Assembly: GCA_046756985.1 (NCBI GenBank)
Contig: JBHHXG010000013.1
Location: 1-31,426, forward strand
Length of the DNA: 31,426 nt
Direction of reading: 5' to 3'
Origin: JBHHXG01 sp046756985
GTDB lineage: Bacteria; Pseudomonadota; Zetaproteobacteria; Mariprofundales; Mariprofundaceae
Below the pieces are notes generated by a model. The model was not told the origin of the DNA, ran no database searches, and saw only the letters and a program-made list of their open reading frames with translations. Position numbers and translations under genes: made by a program. Position 1 is the stretch's first letter. The number at the start of each line of letters is the position of its first letter. Positions 16,822-24,229 of the stretch are shown piece after piece.

Positions 16822-17946
16822 ATGCAACGTATTCTGATCAGCGCTGGTGAAGTCTCAGGCGATATCCATGCCGCCTCTGTCATTCAGGCCCTGCAGAAGC
16901 GTATTTCCAATCTTGAAATTTACGGCATCGCCGGCCAGAACATGCAACAGGCCGGTTGTAAGGTATTACACGACTTACACGAGCTGAACGTGATGGGCTT
17001 GGGGGATGTGGTACAGGCTTTGCCGCGTATCCGCCGGGTTCAGAAATCAGTATTGGACTGGTGCAGGGGCCAGCAACCGGACTTGGCGATTCTTGTCGAC
17101 TTTTCTGGGTTCCATATGCGTTTGGGGCGGCAGCTTCGGCATATGGGGGTTCCCGTTATGCATTACATCGCACCAAAGCTGTGGGCATGGGGAAGTTGGC
17201 GAACAAGAACGCTTCGCAAGTCCCAGGACCAGTTAGCATGTATTCTTCCGTTCGAGCCGGCATGGTTTGCAAGGCACGGTATTGACGCCTCTTATGTGGG
17301 TAATCCAAGCGCATTTTCCTGCCGGAAAGGCTGGTCATCCGACGAGTTAAAGGCCCGGCTGGGGCTGCCTTCCGAATCCAAGCTTTTAGCTTTGCTACCG
17401 GGCAGCCGCCCCAAAGAACTGGAGCGACATGTGGGATTGCTGGCTGAAGTGTGGCGTGAGGTAAGGCGTATGATGCCGGATATACATGGCGTGCTTCCTC
17501 TGGCTCCCGGCGTATCCAAACAGCTGGTTTCTCCTCTGACACAGGCAGGCGTGTTTACTGTGAACCGGACGAGCGATGGCTATGCATTGCGGGCCGATAC
17601 GGCAGTAGCGGTATCCGGTACGGCAACACTGGAATTGGCCTTGTGGAACGTACCCTCTGTACTGATTTATCGCGGTTCGCCAATGATGATTTTTCTGGCC
17701 CGACGGCTGGTGGACACTCAGTGTGCAGGTCTGGCCAATATTCTGCTGGATGATACCCCTGTTATGCCCGAACTGATTCAGGAAGAATGTACAGTTCAGA
17801 ATATCATGACCGAACTTCGGCCATTACTGCAAGACACAGCGGCCGCAACCGCACAGAAGAAAGAATTCACTCGCCTGCAGCAAATGCTGGGCGATCGCGA
17901 TCCGGCTAGTGATGTGGCCGATATGGCTGTCCGTATGATTTCCTGA
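16822..17946 (+). CDS. lpxB: Lipid-A-disaccharide synthase
   Basis: GT19 glycosyltransferase joining lipid X with UDP-2,3-diacyl-GlcN at the inner membrane to make the lipid A disaccharide. The protein has 374 residues. Landmarks: 'SAGEVSGD' at 7-14, 'DFSGFHMRL', the 'HYIAPKLWAWG' motif, 'LLPGSRPKEL', and 'SGTATLELALWNVP' in the donor-binding domain. The ATG is 6 nt after the lpxI stop. It closes the lipid A run; the following 108 bp contain a promoter for the next operon, so transcription of the two blocks is probably separable. Confidence 0.95.
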   Translation: MQRILISAGEVSGDIHAASVIQALQKRISNLEIYGIAGQNMQQAGCKVLHDLHELNVMGLGDVVQALPRIRRVQKSVLDWCRGQQPDLAILVDFSGFHMRLGRQLRHMGVPVMHYIAPKLWAWGSWRTRTLRKSQDQLACILPFEPAWFARHGIDASYVGNPSAFSCRKGWSSDELKARLGLPSESKLLALLPGSRPKELERHVGLLAEVWREVRRMMPDIHGVLPLAPGVSKQLVSPLTQAGVFTVNRTSDGYALRADTAVAVSGTATLELALWNVPSVLIYRGSPMMIFLARRLVDTQCAGLANILLDDTPVMPELIQEECTVQNIMTELRPLLQDTAAATAQKKEFTRLQQMLGDRDPASDVADMAVRMIS

Positions 17947-17969
17947 AGCCGAGAAAGAACAGGCTTTTC

Positions 17970-18004
17970 TTGACCGCAAATCGCCAATATTCATAATGCG
18001 CGCC
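17970..18004 (+). promoter_or_regulatory. Strong candidate promoter of the yceD-rpmF-plsX-fab operon
   Basis: TTGACC at 17970-17975 (5/6 to the -35 consensus), 16-nt spacer, CATAAT at 17992-17997 (5/6 to the -10). The -10 is directly followed by gcgcgcc (17998-18004), exactly the same 7-mer as after the rpsB -10. Start of transcription is expected near 18003-18005. The location fits a ribosomal-protein and fatty-acid operon needing growth-rate control. Confidence 0.55.
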
Positions 18005-18017
18005 TGTTTTAAACAGG
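18003..18017. promoter_or_regulatory. 15-nt dyad at the predicted transcription start of the fab operon
   Basis: CCTGTTT (18003-18009), a central T, and AAACAGG (18011-18017) form a perfect 7-bp inverted repeat. It begins 6 nt after the -10, so it covers the predicted start site and early transcribed region, a common place for a repressor operator. With a one-base centre it is better suited to a DNA dyad than to an RNA hairpin. It does not match the FabR, FadR, DesT or FapR operator patterns I know. Confidence 0.4.
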
Positions 18018-18054
18018 AATGCAGTGCAGGCATATCCGAACAATGGAGGTGATC

Positions 18055-18603
18055 ATGCATCGGCAGTGGGTTGTGACATTGCAGAATCTTCCCGAAGCCG
18101 GACAGAAATGGTCGGCTGATATGCCGGCAGACCTGCTTGAGAATACAGGAGTAGGTGCTGTGGATGCGCTTTCCGGACTGGATGCAGATGTGCACTGGGA
18201 AGCCGAGCTTGTTCCTAACGGTGATATGTATCGCCTGAATGGATGCTGGCACATGAGCATGAAACGCCATTGCAGCCGTTGCTCGGGTGATTTTATCTGG
18301 CATCAGGATGGGCTGACAGAGCGCTGTTTTCACATGGTCGGGTCATCTGGGGTGCAGCATGTGTCAGATGACGAGGCCGGTGATGGCGGGTATGATGTCA
18401 TCGCACCCCCAGGAAATCTGGACCTGGTGGATGTATTGCGTGAAGATGTCTGGCTGGCATGGAAGCCGGATGTGATTTGCAGTGAAGATTGCAAGGGGCT
18501 GTGTCCGCAGTGTGGTTGCAATCTGAACAAGGTGTCATGCGCATGTGCACAGGAGGCGGGTGATCACCCCTTTGCTGCCTTGCGCGGCTTGAAGTTGAAT
18601 TGA
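18055..18603 (+). CDS. yceD: YceD/DUF177 family protein
   Basis: Member of the DUF177 family encoded almost universally just upstream of rpmF; it has been linked to 23S rRNA accumulation in plants and bacteria, but its exact activity is not settled. The product has 182 residues. Landmarks are a C-x-x-C ('CSRCSGDF') near residue 80 and the C-terminal 'CKGLCPQCGCNLN' cluster, likely metal-binding. I chose the ATG at 18055 because a near-perfect GGAGGTGAT lies at 18045-18053; a longer frame from 18019 lacks one and runs through the dyad region. First gene of the operon. Confidence 0.9.
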   Translation: MHRQWVVTLQNLPEAGQKWSADMPADLLENTGVGAVDALSGLDADVHWEAELVPNGDMYRLNGCWHMSMKRHCSRCSGDFIWHQDGLTERCFHMVGSSGVQHVSDDEAGDGGYDVIAPPGNLDLVDVLREDVWLAWKPDVICSEDCKGLCPQCGCNLNKVSCACAQEAGDHPFAALRGLKLN

Positions 18604-18608
18604 TGGTA

Positions 18609-18630
18609 TTTCACCAACTGGTGAAAGGAG
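18609..18630 (+). promoter_or_regulatory. Stem-loop abutting the rpmF ribosome binding site
   Basis: TTTCACC (18609-18615), loop AACT, GGTGAAA (18620-18626) form a perfect 7-bp stem directly followed by the rpmF Shine-Dalgarno GGAG (18627-18630). It lies in the 33-nt gap between yceD and rpmF. It could be a processing site or modulate rpmF translation. Confidence 0.4.
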
Positions 18631-18636
18631 AAAAAT

Positions 18637-18819
18637 ATGGCAGTTCCAAAGAGAAAAACCAGTACATCGAAGCGCAATATGCGTCGTTCGCACGACCGTG
18701 TGAGCGTGGCCGGTATGAGCGAGTGTCCCGACTGCGGTGAAATGATGCGTCCGCACCATGCATGCCCGCACTGCGGTTTTTACAAAGGCCGCGAGGTAGT
18801 AACACAGGAAGAGGCCTGA
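18637..18819 (+). CDS. rpmF: 50S ribosomal protein L32 (zinc-ribbon form)
   Basis: Small protein of the large ribosomal subunit. The 60-residue chain starts MAVPKRKTSTSKRNMRRSHD as in the family. Four cysteines in two C-x-x-C pairs (C30, C33, C43, C46) make a zinc ribbon, so this is the C+ form; many gammaproteobacteria carry a C- form. It is preceded by AAAGGAG with ideal spacing and by the stem-loop described separately. It is followed by plsX 38 bp later, the standard order linking ribosome and lipid synthesis. Confidence 0.97.
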   Translation: MAVPKRKTSTSKRNMRRSHDRVSVAGMSECPDCGEMMRPHHACPHCGFYKGREVVTQEEA

Positions 18820-18831
18820 CCTTTTCGTGAA

Positions 18832-18852
18832 AGGAATCCACAGGGATTTCCT
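18832..18852 (+). promoter_or_regulatory. Stem-loop just before the plsX GTG
   Basis: AGGAATCC (18832-18839), loop ACAG, and GGATTTCCT (18844-18852) pair over 8 bp with one bulged T. The only Shine-Dalgarno-like AGGA lies inside the 5' arm, and the GTG start is 5 nt after the 3' arm. The hairpin may limit plsX translation. Confidence 0.3.
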
Positions 18853-18857
18853 CTCCC

Positions 18858-19907
18858 GTGTCTGAAGGGAAAACATCCGATACTGCGCCAGGAACAGTTC
18901 GCATATTGGCTGATGGCCATGGCGGTGATCACGGGCCTGCTACCGTTGTTGAAGCCCTGGCTATGGTGTTATCCGGGGGGATATGTACGCCTGACAGCGT
19001 TGAATTGGGTGTTGTGGGCCGTGAGGATGCACTGGTGCCCTTATTGCAGCAACATGGTATTGCTGACCGGGTGAAATTTATCCCGGCCACGGATGTCGTG
19101 GAGATGGATGAATCGCCTTCTGTTGCCCTGCGCCGGAAAAAGGATTCATCTATTCATGTGGCCGCCCGCATGGTGCGTGACGGTGAATGGGACGCGCTGA
19201 TAAGTGCAGGGAATACCGGTGCGTTGATGGCCATTTCAAAGCTGATCCTGAGGATGCTGCCAGGCGTGGACCGACCGGCGATTGCCTCCGTTGTTCCTGC
19301 CATTGGTAACTATACCTTGCTGCTTGACGCTGGCGCCAATGTCGATTGCACGTCCGAGCATCTGTTACAGTTTGCAATCATGGGTTCATGTTATATGCAG
19401 GCAGCCGAAGGGATTGCATCGCCGCGCATTGGCCTGCTGAATATTGGCAGTGAGGACATTAAGGGTACTGATATCATCAAATTGACAACGAGCAAGTTGC
19501 AGGACTCAGATCTTAATTTTATCGGCAATGTCGAGGGAACGGATATTTTCTCCGATCGAGTTGATGTTGTGGTTTGTGATGGTTTTGTCGGTAATGTAGC
19601 TCTGAAAACAATGGAGGGGACGGCCAAATTTCTGTCGCATCATCTAAAGGCTGAACTGACTTCCAATATCATGGCGAAAACAGGGGCGGTACTAGCCAGA
19701 AATGCCCTGAAGAGGCTCAAGGACACGATGAATCCGGGTGAATATAATGGCGCGCCGCTGCTTGGCCTGAATGGCATTGTTGTGAAAAGTCATGGCTCTG
19801 CCGACGCCCATGCCTATGCCTGCGCGATTGACGTGGCTCACCGGCAGGTTGCTTCGGGGATGAGCCGGCATATCGTTGAAGCCATGCATGCGCGGGTGGA
19901 AGGCTGA
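18858..19907 (+). CDS. plsX: Phosphate acyltransferase PlsX
   Basis: Converts acyl-ACP to acyl-phosphate, feeding glycerol-3-phosphate acylation. The 349-residue protein matches E. coli PlsX: 'SAGNTGALM', 'LLDAGANVDC', 'QFAIMGS', 'VCDGFVGNVALKTMEG', 'YNGAPLLGLNGIVVKSHG'. The N-terminal glycine motif reads D-G-H-G-G-D rather than the common D-x-M-G-G-D. The start is a GTG at 18858 giving about 16 residues before the conserved strand; no good Shine-Dalgarno is accessible, so the start is less certain. The stop overlaps fabH by one base (TGATG). No PlsY lies in this window. Confidence 0.94.
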   Translation: MSEGKTSDTAPGTVRILADGHGGDHGPATVVEALAMVLSGGICTPDSVELGVVGREDALVPLLQQHGIADRVKFIPATDVVEMDESPSVALRRKKDSSIHVAARMVRDGEWDALISAGNTGALMAISKLILRMLPGVDRPAIASVVPAIGNYTLLLDAGANVDCTSEHLLQFAIMGSCYMQAAEGIASPRIGLLNIGSEDIKGTDIIKLTTSKLQDSDLNFIGNVEGTDIFSDRVDVVVCDGFVGNVALKTMEGTAKFLSHHLKAELTSNIMAKTGAVLARNALKRLKDTMNPGEYNGAPLLGLNGIVVKSHGSADAHAYACAIDVAHRQVASGMSRHIVEAMHARVEG

Positions 19908-20920
19908 TGCCAGCAGTACATATTACCGGTCTTGGTGGTTATCTTCCTGAACGGGTGTTGAGCAATCACGACCTGGAGTCGCTCGTTGAAACCACGGATG
20001 AATGGATCCGTGAACGGACGGGTATTAGACAGCGGCACATTATTGACAAGTCCCAGGCAACATCGGATATGGCTGTCGCTGCTGCACAGCAGGCACTGGA
20101 CGATGCCGGTCTGAATATCAGCGACATTGATGCACTGGTCGTAGCGACCGCTACCCCGGACATGATTTTTCCGGCTACTTCCACGATCGTGCAAGCCAAA
20201 CTGGGTGGTAATAGCTTTCCTGCCTGGGATGTACAGGCGGCCTGCTCGGGATTCGTGTATGGCCTGGCGCATCTGGATGCCATGATGCGCGCCGGTATCT
20301 TCCGCCGGACCCTGTTGATTGGCGCTGAAGCGATGACACGGATTGTAGACTGGACAGACCGTTCCACCTGCGTGCTGTTTGGTGATGGAGCCGGCGCTGT
20401 TGTTCTTGAGGCAAGGGATGAAGAAGGCGGCATTGTCGGTTCAGTATTGCATGCTGATGGTAAACATCGAGATTTGCTGATGGCGGAATATGCGCATCGG
20501 CATGGCAGCCCGGATGCGCCTGCTGAAGAAAGGGCCGATCTGCATGTGGATTCAGCCGGCGTGGCCGCTGTTGAAATGCAGGGTAATGAAGTGTTCCGTA
20601 TGGCTGTGACCATGCTTGGCAAGGTTGTGAGCGAAGTACTGAAAGCGCATGAACTGGAACAGGGTGATGTTGACTGGTTGATACCGCATCAGGCCAATCT
20701 TCGCATCATTCAGGCGACGGCGAAAAAACTTAAGCTTGATATGAAGCATGTTGCAGTAACGGTAGATCAGCACGCCAACACATCAGCGGCCAGTGTGCCG
20801 CTGGCGCTGAACAGCATGTATCGCGAGGGACGTTTCAGTGCAGGACAATTACTGCTTCTTGAGGCATTTGGCGCCGGTTTTGTATGGGGTGCAAACCTGT
20901 TGCGCTGGTCGAAATCGTAA
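19907..20920 (+). CDS. fabH: 3-oxoacyl-[ACP] synthase III (KAS III)
   Basis: Starts fatty acid synthesis by condensing acetyl-CoA with malonyl-ACP. The catalytic triad is visible: C113 in 'AACSGFVYG', H261 in 'IPHQANLRI', and N291 in 'HANTSAASVP'. At 337 residues it is 20 longer than E. coli FabH (317); most of the excess is a polar insert at about 193-220, before 'MQGNEVFRMAV'. The start shares one base with the plsX stop. Other thiolase-fold enzymes are excluded by the C-H-N triad and the position in the fab cluster. Confidence 0.96.
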   Translation: MPAVHITGLGGYLPERVLSNHDLESLVETTDEWIRERTGIRQRHIIDKSQATSDMAVAAAQQALDDAGLNISDIDALVVATATPDMIFPATSTIVQAKLGGNSFPAWDVQAACSGFVYGLAHLDAMMRAGIFRRTLLIGAEAMTRIVDWTDRSTCVLFGDGAGAVVLEARDEEGGIVGSVLHADGKHRDLLMAEYAHRHGSPDAPAEERADLHVDSAGVAAVEMQGNEVFRMAVTMLGKVVSEVLKAHELEQGDVDWLIPHQANLRIIQATAKKLKLDMKHVAVTVDQHANTSAASVPLALNSMYREGRFSAGQLLLLEAFGAGFVWGANLLRWSKS

Positions 20921-20935
20921 AAAAGGTTGGCCGTA

Positions 20936-21883
20936 ATGGAAATTGTATTTTTGTTCCCGGGGCAGGGCGCACAATCAAAAGGTATGCTGGATGCGTTTGT
21001 CCGCAGCGATGAATCGCCTGTTGTGCAGACACTCGAAGAGGCATCTGATGCATTAGGCTACGACATGGCTGCGCTGGTGCATGAAGATGCTGAAGACAAA
21101 CTGAACCGGACGGAATATACCCAACCGGCGCTTTTGGCTGCCTCAATCGCTATTTGTCGTCTGTGGCGTCATCAGGGCGGTGTTGAGCCATCGCATGTGG
21201 CTGGACATTCTCTGGGTGAGTATTCCGCACTGGTGGCTGCGGGCAGTCTTGATTTTACAACTGCTGTTCAGCTGGTGGCCTTCCGTGGCAAGGAGATGGC
21301 GGAGGCTGTGCCCGCCGGTGAAGGCCGTATGGCTGCGATCCTGGGGTTGGATGATGAGGCGATTTCCAATCTGTGCGGTCAGGCCTCAACGGAACAGGAA
21401 AAGGCATGGCCAGCAAATTTTAACTGTCCCGGTCAGCTGGTGATAGCCGGTCATGCAGCGGCAGTTGACCGTGCTATGGAGGCAGCGACAAAGGCTGGTG
21501 CAAAAAGAGCTTTACCACTGGCTGTCAGCGCACCTTCCCATACCCCTCTGATGCAGCCGGCAGCCGATGCAATCAAAGAAAAGCTAAAGGATGTTGACCT
21601 GAAAGCCCCTGCCTGTCCGGTATGGAGCAATGCAGAGGCAGCACCATTAGAGAGTGAGGACAAAATCCGTGAAGCGCTGGTCAGGCAACTGGTGACACCG
21701 GTACGCTGGACTGAAATCATTCAGCGGATGCGTCATATGGGTGTAAGCCATGGCGTTGAAATGGGCCCGGGAAAGGTGCTGACAGGTCTGGTGAAACGTA
21801 TTGAGCGGGATTTTCTGGCTTGCCCGACGTTTTCTCCGGAGCAGATGAAAAAGAGCCTTGAGCAAATGCATCCAGGAGGATGA
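20936..21883 (+). CDS. fabD: Malonyl-CoA:ACP transacylase
   Basis: Transfers malonyl from CoA to ACP for chain elongation. The product is 315 residues when started at ATG 20936, with AAAAGG about 9 nt upstream; this places the nucleophile S92 in 'GHSLGEYSALVAAG' exactly at the E. coli number. H202 in 'SAPSHTPLM' is the catalytic histidine. 'FLFPGQGAQ' at the N-terminus and 'EMGPGKVLTGLVKRI' near the end complete the pattern. An in-frame TTG three codons earlier is a less likely start. Confidence 0.96.
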   Translation: MEIVFLFPGQGAQSKGMLDAFVRSDESPVVQTLEEASDALGYDMAALVHEDAEDKLNRTEYTQPALLAASIAICRLWRHQGGVEPSHVAGHSLGEYSALVAAGSLDFTTAVQLVAFRGKEMAEAVPAGEGRMAAILGLDDEAISNLCGQASTEQEKAWPANFNCPGQLVIAGHAAAVDRAMEAATKAGAKRALPLAVSAPSHTPLMQPAADAIKEKLKDVDLKAPACPVWSNAEAAPLESEDKIREALVRQLVTPVRWTEIIQRMRHMGVSHGVEMGPGKVLTGLVKRIERDFLACPTFSPEQMKKSLEQMHPGG

Positions 21884-21886
21884 GTT

Positions 21887-22624
21887 ATGAGTGATAAGCC
21901 CGTTGCACTGGTCACCGGCGCAAGCCGGGGTATTGGCTTCGTCGTTGCCGGAGAGTTGGCCAAGGCTGGCTATGAGCTGGCCATTTGCGGCACGCGCGAA
22001 CAGACCATCCAGCAGGCCGGCACGGCTTTGGAAGCACATGGGATTGAAGTGCTGGCACGCGCGGTAGACGTATCCGATCAGGGGCAGGTTCAGTCGTTTG
22101 TGCAGGATACGGCCAAGCATTTTGGCAGGCTGGATGTGGTGGTAAATAATGCCGGCATTACACGCGACATGCTGTCCATGCGCCTGAAAGCCGACGACTG
22201 GCAGCAAGTGATTGACACCAATCTGTCGTCGGTATTTTACACCTCGCAGGCAGCATTAAAGATGATGATGCGGGCCAAGGCTGGTCGCATTATTAATATT
22301 TCATCCGTAGTGGCCTCGATGGGCAATCCCGGACAGATCAATTACTGTGCCAGCAAGGGGGGGATTGAGGCATTGACCCGTTCCCTGGCACGTGAAGTCG
22401 GATCCAGGGGTATTACCGTGAATGCCGTCGCTCCAGGCTTCATTGCCACGGATATGACAGCCGAACTGGGGAAGGATGCCGAGCTGAAGCTGACGGAGCA
22501 GATTCCTCTGGGGCGCCTCGGTCAGCCAGATGATATCGCTGCAGCGGTGGTGTTTCTTGCCGGTGACAAGGCGGCATATATCACGGGTCAGGTTATCCAT
22601 GTAAATGGCGGTATGTACATGTAA
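21887..22624 (+). CDS. fabG: 3-oxoacyl-[ACP] reductase
   Basis: NADPH-dependent reduction of 3-oxoacyl-ACP. A short-chain dehydrogenase of 245 residues (E. coli 244). Cofactor motif 'TGASRGIG' at 10-17, N-N-A-G at 87-90, and the catalytic S140, Y153 and K157 in 'NISSVVASMGNPGQINYCASKGG' (given here only as landmarks). The C-terminal 'ITGQVIHVNGGMYM' is typical of FabG. AGGAGGA at 21874-21880 gives a strong start 6 nt downstream. It lies 3 nt after fabD. Confidence 0.94.
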   Translation: MSDKPVALVTGASRGIGFVVAGELAKAGYELAICGTREQTIQQAGTALEAHGIEVLARAVDVSDQGQVQSFVQDTAKHFGRLDVVVNNAGITRDMLSMRLKADDWQQVIDTNLSSVFYTSQAALKMMMRAKAGRIINISSVVASMGNPGQINYCASKGGIEALTRSLAREVGSRGITVNAVAPGFIATDMTAELGKDAELKLTEQIPLGRLGQPDDIAAAVVFLAGDKAAYITGQVIHVNGGMYM

Positions 22625-22738
22625 TTTTTCACTGATGCCGGATACTGAACATAAAGTATGGTATCGGAATCATTTACAGCTTGTGCGCTCCTGTTCCCTG
22701 TGATAGAAGCCGCACATCATTCACTTTAGGAGGGCAGA
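22625..22738 (+). promoter_or_regulatory. fabG-acpP spacer with small dyad and weak promoter-like sequence
   Basis: This 114-bp gap holds the inverted repeat atact/agtat with an 8-nt loop, flanked by ccgg and atcgg that could extend it imperfectly (about 22636-22666). A weak promoter candidate is TTGTGC (22681-22686), 17 nt, TAGAAG (22704-22709). An independent acpP promoter or processing site would make sense because ACP is needed in large excess. Neither signal is strong. Confidence 0.25.
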
Positions 22739-22978
22739 ATGTCTGCAGAAATTGAAGCGAAAGTCATTAAGATCGTTGCTGATCAGCTGAATGTTGATGA
22801 GAGCGAAATCAACCCGGATTCATCCTTTGTTGATGATCTTGGTGCTGATTCCCTCGATACCGTTGAGCTGGTGATGGCATTTGAGGAAGAGTTCGGTATC
22901 GAGATACCTGACGATGATGCCGAGAAGATTCAGAGCGTGCAAAACGCTATCGATTATATCGCCGCCAAGGCTGAATAA
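22739..22978 (+). CDS. acpP: Acyl carrier protein
   Basis: Carries acyl chains on a 4'-phosphopantetheine arm for fatty acid, lipid A and phospholipid synthesis. A 79-residue, strongly acidic protein. The attachment serine is S38 in 'LGADSLDTVEL', the universal D-S-L motif. TAGGAGGG provides a very good Shine-Dalgarno before the ATG. The gene is complete and typical. Its partners FabD, FabG, FabF, FabH, FabZ, LpxA, LpxD and PlsX are all encoded in this window. Confidence 0.98.
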   Translation: MSAEIEAKVIKIVADQLNVDESEINPDSSFVDDLGADSLDTVELVMAFEEEFGIEIPDDDAEKIQSVQNAIDYIAAKAE

Positions 22979-22984
22979 AACACA

Positions 22985-24229
22985 ATGACGCAACGTGTTG
23001 TCGTAACCGGCGTCGGGCTGGTTACGCCACTCGGCACTGGCACGGATCTTACCTGGAAAAATCTACTTGAAGGTAAATCCGGCATTCGCCGGATTACCCA
23101 TTTTGATGCCGAGGCCACGGGCATGACGGCTACGATTGCCGGTGAGGTTCCGGATTTCGACCTCGAGACTTATGTGAATAAGAAAGACGGCCGCAAGATG
23201 GATACCTTTATCCACTACGGCATTGCGGCTGCCCAGATGGCCCTGGAACAGTCCGGGCTGGAAATTACGGATGCCAATGCCGAGGGGGTTGGCGTAATTA
23301 TCGGTTCGGGCATTGGTGGCATGCCAGCCATCGAACGAACGATGCGCGCCTATGAAGCAGGCGGTGCACGAAAAATATCACCGTTCTTTATTCCGATGAC
23401 CATCATCAACATGATCTCCGGCTGGGTATCGATGCTGACTGGTGCCAAGGGGCCGAATTCGGCAACGGTAACTGCCTGCGCCACCGGCACCCACGCCATT
23501 GGCGATGCCTTTGAGATTATTGCCAGAGGTGATGCTGATGCCATGATTGCCGGTGGTAGCGAGTCCTGCATTTGTGAAATGGCCGTTGGCGGTTTTTGTG
23601 CTGCCAGGGCGCTTTCCACACGTAATGAAGAACCGGAAAGAGCTTCTCGTCCGTGGGATGTGGAGCGTGATGGTTTTGTCATGGGAGAGGGTGCTGGCGT
23701 GCTGATGCTGGAGTCGCTTGATTCGGCAAAGTCCCGCGGTGCGGAAATTCTTGCTGAGGTTATCGGCTATGGCATGTCCGGGGACGCCTATCATATGACA
23801 GCACCGGCCCCGGGAGGTGAGGGCGGCGCACGGTGTATGAAGGCGGCGCTGGATACAGCAAGGATCAATCCCGAAGACGTTGATTATGTCAATGCGCACG
23901 GCACATCCACACCGGCAGGAGATATTGCCGAAACAGAGGGCATCAAATCCGTTTTTGGCGAGCATGCAAAAAAGATGATGGTTTCATCGAGTAAATCGAT
24001 GACCGGTCATCTGCTGGGTGCGGCTGGCGGTATTGAAGCGGCGTTTTCAGTGCTGGCCGTGCATCATGGCGTTGTGCCGCCAACAATCAATCTGGACAAC
24101 CGGGATCCGGACTGTGATCTTGATTATGTGCCACATACAGCCAGAGAAGCTGACATACAGGTTGCCATTTCCAATTCCTTCGGCTTTGGCGGTACGAACG
24201 CATCCGTGCTTGTCAGGAAATTCGTCTAG
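22985..24229 (+). CDS. fabF: 3-oxoacyl-[ACP] synthase II (KAS II)
   Basis: Condenses malonyl-ACP with growing acyl-ACP. The protein has 414 residues. Catalytic C165 lies in 'TACATGTHAIGDAF', with histidines H305 ('VNAHGTSTPAGD') and H342 ('SMTGHLLGAAGG'), each offset by two from E. coli FabF. The C-terminal 'SNSFGFGGTNASVLV' is characteristic. The gene starts 6 nt after acpP without a clear Shine-Dalgarno of its own. Confidence 0.96.
   Translation: MTQRVVVTGVGLVTPLGTGTDLTWKNLLEGKSGIRRITHFDAEATGMTATIAGEVPDFDLETYVNKKDGRKMDTFIHYGIAAAQMALEQSGLEITDANAEGVGVIIGSGIGGMPAIERTMRAYEAGGARKISPFFIPMTIINMISGWVSMLTGAKGPNSATVTACATGTHAIGDAFEIIARGDADAMIAGGSESCICEMAVGGFCAARALSTRNEEPERASRPWDVERDGFVMGEGAGVLMLESLDSAKSRGAEILAEVIGYGMSGDAYHMTAPAPGGEGGARCMKAALDTARINPEDVDYVNAHGTSTPAGDIAETEGIKSVFGEHAKKMMVSSSKSMTGHLLGAAGGIEAAFSVLAVHHGVVPPTINLDNRDPDCDLDYVPHTAREADIQVAISNSFGFGGTNASVLVRKFV

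Noticed and set aside
18019..18054. Earlier ATG for yceD
   Set aside because: No Shine-Dalgarno and too close to the predicted transcription start; ATG 18055 has GGAGGTGAT.
19966..20622. 218-codon minus-strand frame
   Set aside because: Antisense shadow of fabH; Ser/Ala/Arg-rich composition typical of a mirrored coding frame.
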